From assembly GCF_036898095.1 (NCBI RefSeq), contig NC_090730.1, forward strand, positions 164,175,209 to 164,239,208: 64,000 nt of DNA. The letters are read 5' to 3'. This DNA is from Palaemon carinicauda (lineage: Eukaryota > Arthropoda > Malacostraca > Decapoda > Palaemonidae). Both the position numbers and the translations under genes were made by a program. The notes below the pieces were generated by a model, which worked only from the letters and a program-made list of their open reading frames with translations, had not been told where the DNA came from and did no database searches. Shown here piece by piece: positions 10,320-23,080 of this stretch. Numbering within the stretch: position 1 is the stretch's first letter; every line of letters starts with the position of its first letter.

Positions 10320-10605
10320 CCTAACATACTTACCGAGAACTACTTTCTTAGGAGGTACCTGGAATCTCCTCTCAACCGACCAGAGTTTTGTGTAGTTTAC
10401 CCTACTTCCGTTCTCTGTGAGGACTACCCCAGGCGGAAGGATACGTGCCCTGAGGCTAGTCCCGAGCCAGGTCGCGTGTTAACTTGGGTCTTGACCCTCA
10501 GTAAGGTCTTGGATGTTAAAAATATCTAAGGGTCAGTAAGGCACTCGGAGAAGGAAGGGAGTGCCATTACCCAAAAGTAGTTCTCGGTAAGTATGTTAGG
10601 AAAAA
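10315..10605. mobile_element. Solo DIRS-derived foldback (family of element C)
   Basis: A 291-bp foldback with arms TTTTTCCTAACATACTTACC...GAGAACTAC and complement. Its interior matches the left end of element C (23180-23400): CGACCAGAG, GGAAGGATACGTGCCCTGAG, AGGTCGCGTGTTA. No coding sequence. It lies exactly between A and B. It could be a solo terminus or a MITE derived from a DIRS end. Confidence 0.8.
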
Positions 10606-10982
10606 TACATTTTAAATATTAAACTTAGCCGGTGAATATATAATAGCTGACGTCTCCGACGGCTCGACAGAAAAACACAAAAACTCGCGAGCGATCGCCA
10701 TGAAGGTTGCGGGTGTGCCCACCAGCGCCAACTATCGGCCAGATACCGCATATACATATAAACAGCTCCAGTTCTTCTCTGTCGGTCTTGTCGACAAGTT
10801 GATTCCATTACTCGCTGTTGACCTGGAGTTTTTCGTCATTCTTGGTGAAGTACTTCTGTTTGGTTTTGAGCTTTCGCAGTGCAGGTGTTTTTATCTTCAA
10901 TTTAAACTCTTGAACTCTTTTTTGGACAGATTTTATTGTTGATGACTTTGGATTGTTTTTGGACTTTCTTTGACTTTTCAAA

Positions 10983-13478
10983 ATGGCTGACCCTTCTCCA
11001 ATTCCTAAATTTCGTAAATGTAATGCTAGGGATTGTAACAAACGTCTTCCAAAGGCCTCTCTCGACCCACATACTGTGTGTTCTAATTGTCGGGGTAAAA
11101 CCTGTCAATTAGGAGATCGGTGTGATGAGTGCGTGATACTTTCGGAATTCGACTGGCTAGAGTTTGATAAGTATTCTCGTAAGCCAGAGAGAGATAGGGT
11201 GAGGAGAAGTTCCTCTAGATCATTAGAATTTTCCTCCTCCCATGCCCCTGAACCTAATCCTTCCCCAGTAGTAGTTGTGCCTGAACCTTCTACTAGCACT
11301 CATGAACCATCAATGCGGGATATGTTACGTGCCATTCAAGCGTTGGGCGAGAGAGTTGAATCTTTGGCTACGGACCGTAATCAACTCATGGCGTATGTTA
11401 AAGAGTTAAAGTGTCAGAGTGCCACATTAGAAAATCGTGGGGATAAAGTGATTAGTGCGCAAAGTGTTATCAGTGTTGCGACCGAGGGTTCGTCTGTTCG
11501 TGCTTGTCGTTCGCCTAGTCCGAGACCTCTTGCAAGCTCCCATGCACCAGGGAGAAGTAATGTCGTAGGACTTATGGGGACGAGAGGCTTTAACCAACGA
11601 ACAGACGTTCCCTCTATGGTTTCGGGCGTGTCTCGTCTAGACCGCCCCTACCATAAGACGAGCGAGGCGATTTTCTCCTCGTCTTCCGAAGGCTTCTCGC
11701 GTAAGAAACCGTGGAGCAAGGTTTCGAGACCCTTAAAGCGGAAGTCAGTCCCTTCAGGACAGGTCCAGCGTCCTGGTTGTAGCCATTGGGACAGCTCTGA
11801 CCCTGTGCAGTCATCGGAAGACTGCTCGCCGCCTAAACAGAAGCGTAACACAGGCTCCGAGAGTCTTAGTTTAGGCAAGGTTTTGCAGTCACAGACGTTA
11901 CCATCGTCTCGATCCGCACTCACTCCCGTTGATCCTAAATGGGTTGTACTGCAGGATATGCAGAATAAGCTTGCCTCTCTTATGGAGGAGTATACTGCTG
12001 AGCAGGTTCACGATGATCCTCGCCGTTTAGCTGATCGAGATCCTGGCCGTCAGCCGCCCAAACGAGCCTTTTCTCGTCCTGTTGACGTTGACGTTACAAA
12101 GTCACGTCAGTCACGTGACTTAGAGCCTCACTCGATGCAGTCCCGTGTTGACTTTCAGCCGCTGCCGCATGCTCGTGTTGACGTTCAGGACGTTCGCCAA
12201 CCAGCTAAGTTGACTTGTTTTGACGTTGAGCGTCAAGCACCGCAGTCAAGAGTTGTTTTAACTGCTCAATCTAGGCAGTCAAGGCAGTCTCGAGTTGACG
12301 TCGAGCGTCCTCCCGCTCTTGTTGTTGTTGCTAGTCAGTCCGTTAAGCAGTTACATGACGTAGCGTCCTGGACTGCTACTGATGCTCCTGTGCGTGTGGA
12401 CTCTGCTTGTCAAGCATTGCCACCAAGGTAGGTCTCTCCCTTGCTTGAGACTCATCAGTTGTCGGACGAGGTTCCTTCAGATGAGGACGTTGCTGATCCT
12501 CATCCTAATGATAATCCTTTGGACGTTTTGTCAGATGTAGAAGAACCTAAGGCTGTTCAACCTTCGATGGATTTTAAGATCATGATGATTTTCAAGGATC
12601 TTTTCCCAGATCATTTTGTTGCTGTTGCTCCTCGTTCGCCTCCGTCTGAGTTTGCTCTAGGCTTAGCTGCTACCAAGCCTGCCTTTACTAAGCTAGTGCT
12701 TTCTCGCTCTTCTAAGAGGGCTTTACGTCTTCTAGGCGACTGGTTGGATACCAGGAGGAGTTTGGGGAAGACGGCCTTTGCCTTCCCACCTTTTAAGCTT
12801 GCTTCTAGATCGAGCGTCTGGTATGACACGGGAGAAGTTCTCGGCTTGGGAGTCCCTGCCTCTGCCCAGGGTGACTTCTCAAGCCTCGTAGACTCTCCCC
12901 GTCGCCTGGCCATGAGACGCTCGAAGATTTGTTGGTCCTCCTCGGACCTTGACCATCTACTTAAAGGCGTATACAGGGCCTTTGAAGTTTTTAACTTTCT
13001 TGATTGGTCTTTAGGAGCATTAAGTAGGAAGATCTCGTCTGCTGACCAAGATGTATCCTTACTTATTATGTCCTGTATGGACAAAGCCATCCGCGATGGC
13101 TCCAATGAGCTCGCCTCCACCTTTACGTCGGGAGTCTTGAAGAAGAGAGAAACCCTTTGCTCTTTCCTTTCAGCAGGAGTTACTCCCTGTCAGAGATCGG
13201 AACTGCTCTTTGCTCCCTTATCGGCTGCCTTGTTTCCACAACAGCTGATTAAGGACATAGCTGCTTCGCTTGTGCAGAAGGACACACATGACCTGATGGC
13301 GTCCTCTGCTCGCAAGGGAGCTCCTTCTTCATCCTTTGTTGTGAGACCCAGAATCGAGACTCCTGCGTCTAGATTTATCCCGCCCTTTCGTGGCAGAGCT
13401 CCCAGCAGGGGAGGCTCTCGTGCCGAGGGAAAGAGAGGTAAGAAGAGAGGAGCCAAGTCCTCCCGTGGCAGAGTCTGA
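10983..13478 (+). pseudogene. DIRS ORF1 (Gag-like), element B, one in-frame stop
   Basis: A single frame of about 831 codons interrupted only by TAG at 12429-12431. It starts MADPSPIPKFRKC with the same Cys/His cluster as element A (DPHTVCSNCRGKTC, then GDRCDEC). It ends in a basic RGRAPSRGG tail and RGRV, stop at 13476-13478. The C-terminal region (FVAVAPRSPPSEFALG, LGVPASAQGDFSSL, MDKAIRDGSNELAS) is nearly the same as in A. The downstream half starts at an ATG at 12441 but is plainly the same protein. Confidence 0.88.
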
Positions 13479-13496
13479 CTGACCATGGCCTCAGAC

Positions 13497-15510
13497 AGCG
13501 GTAGGGGCCAGACTGAACAGCTTCTGGCAGGCCTGGGAGAAGAGGGATGCAGACCAAGAGTCTGTTCTGTTGCTCAAAGAGGGGTACAAAATACCGTTTG
13601 TACGCAAACCTCCTCTAGTAACAACTCCCATAGACCTCTCTCCCAGGTATCGAGAGGAGTCAAAGAGACAAGCCCTACATCACGAAGTGTCTCTGTTACT
13701 AGAGAAGGGAGCGGTGGTGAAAGTCTCGGACCTTCAATCACCGGGGTTTTACAACCGTCTCTTCCTAGTCCCAAAGCATACAGGAGGTTGGAGGCCAGTG
13801 CTAGACGTCAGTGCGCTCAACGTTTTTGTTACGAAAACAAAATTTACGATGGAGACCACGAAGTCCGTCTTAGCAGCGGTCAGAGAGGGAGACTGGATGG
13901 TCTCTCTCGACCTGCGAGATGCGTACTTCCACATTCCTATACACCCGGATTCCCAACCGTTTCTGAGGTTTGTTTACAGGAATGTGGTGTACCAGTTTCG
14001 AGCACTGTGCTTCGGCCTCAGTACTGCTCCTCTCGTGTTTACGAGGCTCATGAGGAATGTGGCAAAATTCCTTCATCTATCGGGAATTCGAGCCTCCCTG
14101 TACTTGGACGACTGGCTTCTCAGAGCATCGTCCAGTCATCGCTGTCTGCAGGATCTACATTGGACGTTGGGTCTGGCCAAGGAGTTGGGACTTTTGGTCA
14201 ACTTAGAAAAGTCCCAACTGATCCCATCCCAGACGATTCTATATTTGGGGATGGAGATTCGCAGTCTAGTTTTTCGGGCTTTTCCGTCTGCCACCCGAAT
14301 AGAACAAGCCCCGCTCAAAGTCCAACTAATGCTGAAAAGAGAACGTTGTTCAGTAAGGAGTTGGATGAGTCTCGTAGGGACTCTGTCATCCCTGGAGCAG
14401 TTTGTCTCGCTAGGGAGACTGCACCTTCGGCCTCTCCAGTTCCATTTAGACTCTCACTGGAACAAGGGCAAGACTTTAGAGACTGTATCAATCCCGGTCT
14501 CCGAACCAGTAAAAGCATGCCTGAACTGGTGGGACAGCAATATCAGTCTGAGAGAGGGCCTGTCCCTAGCAGTCAAGAACCCAAACCACGTGTTGTTCTC
14601 AGACGCGTCGGATTTGGGTTGGGGTGCGACCCTGGACGGTCGGGAATGCTCGGGTCTGTGGACCTCAGTTCAGAAGAGCATGCACATCAACGGCAAGGAG
14701 GTATTAGCAGTCCACTTGGCCTTGATGAATTTTGAGAGCATTCTTCTAAACAAAGTGGTAGAGGTCAATTCAGACAACACCACAGCTTTGGCGTACATCT
14801 CCAAGCAAGGAGGCACTCACTCCCACACGCTGTACTTGATCGCAAGGGACCTCCTCATATGGTAAAAAAATCGAGGCATCTCCCTGTTGACAAGATTCAT
14901 CCAGGGGGACTTGAACGTCTTGGCAGACTGTCTCAGTCGGAGAGGTCAGGTGATACCCACGGAATGGACCCTCCACAAGGACGTGTGCAAGAGTCTTTGG
15001 GCGACTTGGGGTCAACCCACCATAGACCTCTTTGCCACCTCGTTGACCAAAAGGCTCCCAATCTATTGCTCACCAGTCCCAGATCCAGAGGCGATCCACA
15101 TAGACGCGTTTCTACTGGACTGGTCTCACCTGGACTTGTATGCATTCCCACCATTCAAGATAGTCAACAAGGTACTGCAGAAGTTCGCCTCTCATGAAGG
15201 GACAAGGTTGACGTTGGTTGCTACCCTCTGGCCCGCGAGAGAGTGGTTCACCGAGGTACTTCAATGGCTGGTAGACATTCCAAGGAGTCTTCCTTTAAGG
15301 GTAGATCTCTTACGTCAGCCCCACGTAAAGGATGTTCATCAAAGCCTCCCCGCGCTTCGTCTGACTGCCTTCAGACTATCGAAAGACTCTCAAGAGCTCG
15401 AGGCTTTTCGAAGGAGGCAGCCAGTGCGATTGCGAGAGCTAGGAGAGCTTCTACCATCAAAGTATACCAGTCGAAGTGGGAAGTCTTTCGAGACTGGTGC
15501 AAGTCAGCAT
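13497..15510 (+). pseudogene. DIRS ORF2 RT-RNase H-methyltransferase-like, element B, one stop
   Basis: Frame +1 relative to Gag; open from about 13481, first ATG at 13570. RT motifs: GWRPVLDVSALN, MVSLDLRDAYFHIPI, FGLSTAPLVFTRLM, and catalytic YLDDWLL from 14101. RNase H: HVLFSDASDLGWGATLDG and VEVNSDNTTALAYISKQGG. One in-frame TAA at 14863-14865 separates LIARDLLIW from ISLLTRFIQGDLNVLADCLS. The DIRS C-terminal domain follows (TIDLFATSLTKRLPIYCSP, DLYAFPPF). The 3' limit is approximate because the frame merges into the shifted recombinase frame near 15510. Confidence 0.87.
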
Positions 15511-16439
15511 CTGTCCTCTTCCAGTACCTCTGTAGCCCAAATCGCAGATTTTCTATTACATCTGAGAAATGTTCGCTCCCTCTCAGCACCCACTATTAAG
15601 GGCTACAGGAACATGTTGGCTTCGGTCTTTCGACATAGAGGCTTAGATCTTTCCAATGATAAAGATCTCCAAGATCTCCTTAAGTCTTTCGAGACCTCTA
15701 AGGAACGTCGTATGGCAACTCCTGGATGGAACTTAGACGTGGTCCTAAGGTTCCTGATGTCAGACAGGTTTGAGCCATTACATTCAGCCTCCCTGAAGGA
15801 TCTCACCCTCAAGACGCTTTTCCTAGTGTGCTTGGCTTCGGCTAAAAGGGTCAGTGAAATTCATGCCTTCAGTAAGAACATCGGCTTTTCCACAGATAAA
15901 GCCACATGTTCACTTCAACTTGGTTTCCTGGCCAAAAATGAATTGCCTTCTCGTCCTTGGCCTAAGTCATTTGATATACTGTACCTTGCCTGTCAGAGAT
16001 CGTAGGCAACGAACTTGAAAGAGTACTGTGTCCAGTTAGAGCTCTTAAGTTCTACTTAGCTCGTACTAAGTCCTTACGAGGTGGATCTGAGGCCTTATGG
16101 TGCTCAGTTAAGAAGCCATCATTACCTATGTCAAAGAATGCTTTGTCATATTTTATCAGATTTTAAATCCGAGAGGCTCATTCTCACTTGAGTGAAACAG
16201 ACCGTTGCTTGCTTAAAGTTAAGACACACGAAGTAAGAGCTATAGCAACTTCCGTGGCCTTTAAGCAAAATAGATCTCTGCTAAGTATTATGGACGCGAC
16301 CTTTTGGAGAAGCAAGTCGGTATTCGCGTCATTTTACTTGAAAGATGTCCAGACTCTTTATGAGGACTGCTACACACTGGGTCCATTCGTTGCAGCGAGT
16401 GCAGTAGTGGGTGAGGGTTCTACCACTACATTCCCTTAA
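15243..16439 (+). pseudogene. DIRS ORF3 tyrosine recombinase, element B, frameshifted
   Basis: Starts MVHRGTSMAGRHS at 15243. It shifts frame near 15510 (VYQSKWEVFRDWC, then TSVAQIADFLLHLR in the next frame), again near 16000, and has a TAA inside IRF|IREAHSHL at about 16164. The catalytic positions survive: R in SAKRVSEIHAF, HEVR in KTHEVRAIATS, Y in FASFYLKDVQ. It ends STTTFP like element A. Confidence 0.85.
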
Positions 16440-16868
16440 TTCCAATATCCTTTTAATCTGTCTCTTGAAATGTTTTTAATCTTGTTTTTGGGTTGTACGG
16501 AAGGCTAAGAAGCCTTTCGCATCCTGGTTGATTTGGCGGGTGGTCAAATGTCATTTCTTGAGAGCGCCCAGATTAGGGGTTTGATGAGGTCCTGTTGTAT
16601 GGGTTGCCGCCCTTGATACTTCAGCTCCTGGGAGTCTTTCAGCATCCTAATAGGATGGCTGGGCTTCGTGAGGAAGACAGACTAACAAGGCAGAGTAATC
16701 ATCAAAATCAGCTTCCTTACCAGGTACCTATATATATTTGGGTTTTGTTATGATATAATTGTCAAAAACTCTAAGCATATACGCCGTAAACTGTATTAGT
16801 ACTGGTCTCTACCCACCACCATGGGTGTGAATCAGCTATTATATATTCACCGGCTAAGTTTAATATTT

Positions 16869-17163
16869 AAAAATGATATTTTGATTATAAAATAAATTTT
16901 TGAATATACTTACCCGGTGAATATATAAATTAAAGGCCCCCCCTTCCTCCCTGATAGAGACCCAGCGGGATGAGAAGAACTGGAGCTGTTTACATGTATA
17001 TGCGGTATCTGGCCGATAGTTGGCGCTGGTGGGCTAACCCGCAACCTTCATGGCGATCGCTCGCGAGTTTTTGTGTTTTTCTGTCAAGCCGTCGGAGACG
17101 TCAGCTATTATATATTCACCGGGTAAGTATATTCAAAAATTTATTTTATAATCAAAATATCAT
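16869..17163. repeat. Right terminal foldback of element B
   Basis: Arms AAAATGATATTTTGATTATA and complement, then ATATACTTACCCGGTGAATA. The interior is the inverted left terminal body. Same architecture as in A, with different sequence. Confidence 0.85.
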
Positions 17164-17557
17164 AATTACTTAAAAATTTGTGATTTGTTCCAACACGGAG
17201 ACTTACCTTGAATTACTTTCTTAGGAGACTTACACTTTAGAAGGTGGGAGTGTCTTCCTGACCTCTAGACCCAACTAATCCGGGCGACAAGGAACCTAGG
17301 TAGGAAACTAGGTTCTAAGATATCCGGAAAACGAAATGTAGGGAAAAACTACACAAAGAGCTCATGTTAGTGTCTAAGTACTCACCCTTAAAAATTCGAC
17401 GATGCTGAGGCCTGTGACGAAGTTGTGAAGTCATGTCTTGTGCAGGTTCTATCTGGGTCTATCTCCGGGGGTCGGGAAAGGAAAGGGACAAGGGTGAAAG
17501 GAAACGAACCTGTGTCTCTTGGTTTTGCTACCCATGATTGTACCTGGGGCTTCACTG

Positions 17558-18640
17558 TTAAATCGCTTGGAGCGCGGAGATGACTGTCCCAATAGAGAAC
17601 CCGTCTAGAGATTTCCTCGAGCAATCCTTGAGGTAATGGGTTGTGAAGGTCGACTGGTTCGACCAGGTGCCTGCTATAAGGATCCGGGCCACCGCCATGT
17701 TCTTCTCAAAAGCCAGAGAGGTACTTAGACCCCTAATGTCATGGGGCCTGGGATTACTTGTCAGGGGAAGGCCCGCCTTGCTATAGGCCCTGACAATCAC
17801 CTGTCTTAGCCAATAGGAGATGGTATTCTTAGATACCTGCTTCTTCACTGTACCCGTGGAGACGAAGAGGTTTTTGATACCAGGGCGGAGATTAGCCGTC
17901 CGCTCAAGGTATTTCCTCACGGCTCTGACGGGGCACAACTTCAAATCCTCCGGATTCCCTGATCGAAGAATCACTGGCATTGAGAAGCCTTCGAACTTAG
18001 GATCCCAGACTGCTGGATTCTGTGTTTTAGCCACAAAAGAAGGGACGAACTTGAAGGAGACCTCACGCCATCCCTTCGTATGAGAGACTTCATAGGACAA
18101 CACATGGATTTCTCCCACCCTCTTAGCTGAAGCCAAGGCCAACAAGAAGACCGTCTTGAGAGTGAGATCCCTGTCCACTATGTCCTTCAAGGGTTCGAAC
18201 GGTGGTTCACTTACCATTTTCAGTACTCTTGCCATATCCCACTGTGGCACCCTGGAGGTTTGCGGAGGGCATGCTTGTTCGAAGCATCTGATGAGCATAG
18301 AGATATGCCTAGAGGAGCCCAGATCAATGCCCTTCAGAAGGAAAACTTGGCCCAAGGCTGCACGTACTCCCTTGATGGCTGGTACAGTATTGACATGCCC
18401 ACCACGTCTCTGAGGTGTACGAGGAAATCCGCAATATCCGGAACCGAAGCTTTTAGAGGCTTGATGTTTCTTGAGGAACACCATTTCGTGAAAGTGGTCC
18501 ATTTCGCCTGGTAGACCGCTGCCGAAGACCACCTCAGATAGCGTGACATCCTCTCAGCCGTTCCTGCCGAATACCCTTCCTTCCTCAGGAGACGCTCGAT
18601 AGTCTCCAAGCGTGAAGGCGAAGAGACCGAGGATTGTCGT
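17558..18640 (-). pseudogene. DIRS tyrosine recombinase, element C
   Basis: The N-terminal part (LETIERLLRKEGYSAGTAER, VYQAKWTTFTKWC, DIADFLVHLRDV) is at the end of the frame that opens at 19998. After a frameshift near 18390 the catalytic part is open to 17558. Catalytic residues are present: R in SAKRVGEIHVLS, HxxR in RPHDIRGLSTSLAF, Y in TTHYLKDC. One frameshift separates the two parts, so the copy as it stands should be inactive. Confidence 0.85.
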
Positions 18641-20814
18641 GGAACCTTTGGAAGTTTGGCTGCTGCAGAAGGTCTGGTCTGTCGGGCAGAGGCCACGGGG
18701 GAAGACACGCTAGGTCTCTTAGATCCGCGAACCACTCTCTCTCCGGCCACCAGGGCGCTACCAAAGTCATCCTTAGGTTGTGAGCTGCCCTTACCCTGTT
18801 GAGCACTTGCCTGATCAATGCGAAGGGAGGAAAAGCGTACACGTCGAGATTGTCCCATTTGTGCTGAAAGGCGTCCTCCAATGCCGCCTTTGGGTCTGGG
18901 ACAGGAGAACAGAATACGGGGAGTTGTGCGTTCAGTCTGGTTGCAGAGATCCATCACCGGCGAACCCCATTTTTGAATGATGAGCCTGGCTACTTCTGGG
19001 TGAAGAGACCACTCGGTACCCACTACCTGGCCCATCCTGCTGAGCCCGTCGGCTAGGACATTCCTTTTCCCTGGAATGAACCTTGCTGAAATCATGATTT
19101 GTTCTGACTTGGCCCAATCCAGGATCTCCAACGTGAGATCGCACAACTCCTTCGACTTGAGACCTCCGTGTTTCTTTATGTACGCTACTACAGTGGCGTT
19201 GTCGCACATCAACGACACTGTGTGTCCCCTTAGAAGATCTACGAACTGTAGGCACGCTTCTCGGACTGACTTCATCTCTAGGACGTTGATGTGCTGTGCT
19301 TTCTCTTCTTCCGTCCAAGAGCCTCTTGCGGACTTGCCGAGAAGGGGTGCCCCCACCCCTCCTTGGAGGCGTCTGTGAAGAGAAGCATCTCGGGGGGCTC
19401 GGCTGCGAAGGGCATCCCCTTGAGGGTATTCGCTCGATCCTGCCACCACTCCAGGGATTGTTTTGTCTCCGGAAGAACGGGAATTAACTTGTAGGGGGAG
19501 TCTAACTGGTATCAGAGCCCCTTCAGGTTCCATTGTATGCTCCTGAGTCTGAGCCTCCCTTGGGGAACCAGTTTCTCTAATGATACCAGGTGACCTATCA
19601 ACCTCTGCCAGTCCTTGGCTCTCCTGGGCTGCCCTGAAAGGAAGGGCCGGAGGATCTGGTCCAGGTTGTTCAACCTCTCCCCCGACGGAAAGTCTCTCAC
19701 TAGGCGGGAGTCCAGCACTATCCCCAAGTAAGTCATCCTGGCGGAGGGAGACAGATGCGACTTCTTCAGGTTGATAGTGATACCCAGAACTTTGCAGAAT
19801 TGTATTAGTTTCATGCCTTGATCCTTCAAAACTACCTCTGAGGAAGAAAGAAGCAACCAGTCGTCCAGGTAGCGAATGAGGCGAATACCCCGTTCGTGAG
19901 CCCACACGGAGACTGTCGTGAAGATCCTCGTGAATTCCTGGGGCGCTGTTGACAATCCGAAGCAGAGGGTCTTGAACTGCAGGATCTGGGTACCCCACTT
20001 CACCCGGAGAAACTTCCTGCTTGAGGGGTGGATAGGGATTTGAAAATACAGTACGCGTCCTTGAGGTCTATGGACATCATGAAGTCCCCTTCCCTCAGGG
20101 ACTGCAGAACCGACTTCGGGCTGTCCATCTTGAAGTCGGTTTTGCACACAAACTTGTTGAGGGCTGACAGATCTATCACCGGTCTCCAACCTCCCGTCGC
20201 TTTCTCCACCAGAAAGAGTCGGCTGTAGAACCCTGGGCCCGATTGTAGGACCATTTCCATCGCACCTTTTTCCAACATCGTGGATACTTCCTCCTGTAAG
20301 GCTGCCTCTTCAAAGGGTCCTTGGGTGCTAGCCACTCCACCTGACTGGCTGGAATCAGAGGAGGCGGTTCTGCCCGGAATGGTAGTCTGTAACCCTCCTT
20401 CAACACCGTTACTGTCCAGGGTTCCGCACCGTGGTCCTTCCATGCTTGCCAAAAATGTTTGAGGCATCCCCCAACCTGAGGCTTGGGCAGGAGTAGCGGG
20501 CCTCTCACCCTATCTCCTTCTGGAGGATCGACCTGAACGCCCTCTCCTGGAAGCTGAGTATGACGTTCTAAACGAGGCAGGTGCTGTCGGAGCTCCTCTA
20601 CGGGGGGGCTGCGGTGAGCCCAAAAGGTAGATGGGGCGTCTCTCCTCGTCTGGCTAGGAGAGGCTCGAGAAGTAGAGGGTCCATCCGACGTAGGTCTTCT
20701 GTAAGTGGGTCTCCTCATGGCTTGAGGTCTGGGACCGCTCACTTCCTTCCTCCTCATGACCTTCTCCATGATTTCCTCCATTTGTTTCAAGGGAAAAAGC
20801 GAGTCACCCCACAC
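18585..20814 (-). pseudogene. DIRS RT-RNase H-methyltransferase-like polyprotein, element C
   Basis: Spread over several frames. RT: PGFYSRLFLVEKATGGWRPV and MMSIDLKDAY, then after a shift near 20045 FQIPIHPSSRKF, FGLSTAPQEF and an intact YLDDWLLLSSS (about 19860). RNase H: HINVLEMKSVREACLQF, SLMCDNATVVAYIKKHGG, SARFIPGKRNVLADGLSR (about 19300-19040). The DIRS C-terminal region is at 18881-18585 (NLDVYAFPPFALIRQVLNRV, TLVAPWWPEREWF). At least three frameshifts. Confidence 0.87.
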
Positions 20815-23080
20815 GGCAGGCTCCTCAAAGCCCTCGCTTCCCTGTCAGGGATTCTCCGGGATAGCTTGGTCAGGACCGTATCCCTTCTCCTAAGGACCCA
20901 TTTGGCCGAAAGGGCAAAAGACTGGAACGTCAAGAACTTCAGTGTCCTTCCCCCGGAGATGATGAGTTCTTTCAGGAGGGCTTGATTCGCTGGGTCTTGT
21001 CAAGTCGTAGGTGGCCTGGATACCCACCAGAGTTGATGCCCACCAGTCCAACCAGGAGGCGACGTTGACCAGGTCTTTAGACATCTCCTCCATCATCATC
21101 GCCTCTGACTGGGAGAAACAAATCGGGGCTGAAGAGGCTCTGTTCTCCGGGGCACCCTGATCTAAAACTTCAAGGGAGGCCTCCATCCTGCAGGCTCCCG
21201 GTCGCTGCCCCTCCGGCACATAATATTTGCTCTGGGACCTTAGACCCTGGAGTAATTTTGAGGCACTCTGGGATTTGGGGGCTTCGGCTTTGCCCGCCAC
21301 AACCTTGTCTACGTGAGTACGTCCCAGAACCACGTCCCTGGCCACAGGTAGCGCTAAGGAGGGTTTCTGCTGTACGGGGCCTCCATTAAACGATTGAGGC
21401 TGGAACGCCAGGCATCCTCGTCGGCGGGAACAGGCTCCTCGATCCTGTGATGCCTCCGTATGAGGCCTATAACCCTTCGATAGGCCGAATCCTCGGTTGG
21501 AGAACCCTCTGCGTCGCCGACCGCGCCCTCCGTCTGTAGCTGAGGCGCTGTCCCGACGGGCACCTCCGTCTGGCGCTGAGGTGCTGACTCGACGGGCACC
21601 TCCGTGTGGCGGTAAGGAGCTGTCCCGACGGGCACCTCCGCACTAGGCCTCGGTCCTGGGACAGGCACCGCCGTGTCGGCGAGGGCTTCCGTCCTTAACA
21701 TGTCCTTCAACAATGAGGGTGAGGCTTCCGTGGGCTTGCCCGACGGAGGAAGCTGTCCCCTGTGTATCCAAAGGTCGAGCCAATTTTGCTGACTCGACGA
21801 GGCTGCCCGTCCGAAAAAGCGACTCCCTCCGCTGGGCAGGTTGAGTCGGTTGTTTCGTGGCCTTACGCCTGTCTGAAGAGGTCCTTTCGCTCTCGTCCTT
21901 CCGAGGGTCAAACCTGTGGCTGGAAGATGGCCTCCTTGGAGAACCGTCTCTGGAACGCCAACTCGCAGAGCTCGGGATCGCAGCGAAGTCCGCGAGCTTC
22001 CTGCGGGGGACGAGGACCCATTCTTCTTTGGGAGACCTACTTCTCCTGTATTTCTTCCTCGGAGACCTGGAACGCCTTCTCCCATATCTCGACCTCGAAC
22101 GCGACCTCGAACGGGAACGTCTGCTCCTGGATCTATCCCTCCTCCGGCGGCGCCTCCTCCGCGCTTCTCCCTCCGAAGAGAACGATGAACCTGCCGCTGA
22201 AGACTCCGACGACTCTGCATAACGCGACCGAGGGGCAGGCGCATGGGGAATGGACGTCTTCGTGATTTGCTGGGTTCCAGAGGTCGAAGGTTGCAGAAAC
22301 ATGTCAGGAACCGCCGAAAGAGGAGCTGGGGGAGAGTTCGGTCGTTCCACGTTGGGTAACCAGGAACCAAGGCCTTCTTCCATCCTCAACGGGGACCTAC
22401 CTGGACTCTTCGGGGGTCCCCATCCGAAGGGATCCGCTACCGGAGAGTCTATCTTATCTTGGGTGCCATTAGCTGCAGAGGTACCTGAAACGTAGGCCCA
22501 TGAAGCGGGCAAAGAAACAGGGACATTTTTACCCCACATGGGGTCATCAGATGAGACGTGCCCTCCATGCACAAGGGCAGAGTCTCCAAGACCCCCACTA
22601 AAGACACATTCAGGCCCCCCACTTGCCTGCAAAGAGTTAGCAACCCCAACATCTCGAAGATTAGACTCCTTGGGAAGAGCAATCGGCTTCTTCCCCGCAA
22701 CGGACTTACCTCGTCCCCTACTCTGGGTAGGGGAAGATGGGAGAGAAACACCGTCAGACTTCCCTCCTGGCGACGTCAAGGGCGAAGAGGGGCTCGCCTT
22801 CTTGGGAGATCACTTAGCGGACTTCTTTTTCGTACTAAAACAAACCCACTGGATTTCACTCCACGACACACTCCGGACACGTGTCCGACGGAGAGCACAC
22901 TCTACCCCTACACGAAGAGCAAAGGGAATGCGGGTCAACCTCCGGCTTGGACAAAAACGCTCTACACGACTTCCCGGCTTTAGGCCCAGGACAACGGCGG
23001 GCATGCTCCATAAAGCACAACACAACACCGTAAGACACAGGAACGCAGGGAAAGGATAAGGAATACACTTGGGAAAGCAC
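20815..23080 (-). pseudogene. DIRS ORF1 (Gag-like) with SR-rich domain, element C
   Basis: The N-terminal piece (22856-23080) has the Cys/His motif DPHSLCSSCRGRVC followed by SDTCPEC, equivalent to elements A and B. A second piece (21643-22779) contains a striking Arg/Ser domain at about 22030-22180, with an eight-arginine run followed by alternating R-S. Then come 16-residue repeats with VPVGTAP/VPVESAP (about 21500-21660) and a C-terminal piece (20890-21345). The pieces are in different frames, so several frameshifts have occurred. Function is inferred from position and the N-terminal motif only. Confidence 0.75.
21500..21660 (-). repeat. 48-bp coding minisatellite in Gag of element C
   Basis: About three tandem units of roughly 48 bp containing GACGGGCACCTCCG on the plus strand, coding for a repeated 16-residue motif (EVPVGTAPQ-type). 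Confidence 0.75.

Larger units (their letters stand above)
10607..17163 (+). mobile_element. DIRS-type retrotransposon, element B (degenerate, full length)
   Basis: About 6.56 kb, same organisation as A. The left tip (TTTAAATATTAAACTTAGCC, with GGTGAATATATAATAGCTG) and terminal body recur inverted at 16830-16865 and within the terminal foldback 16869-17163. The left and right terminal bodies differ at roughly four of about 160 positions by eye, so B is older than A. ORF1 and ORF2 each have one in-frame stop and ORF3 has frameshifts. Confidence 0.92.

Noticed and set aside
13485..14735. Long plus-strand ORF overlapping RT of element B
   Set aside because: It is the Gag frame read on past its TGA and is out of frame with the conserved RT; no homologous protein features.
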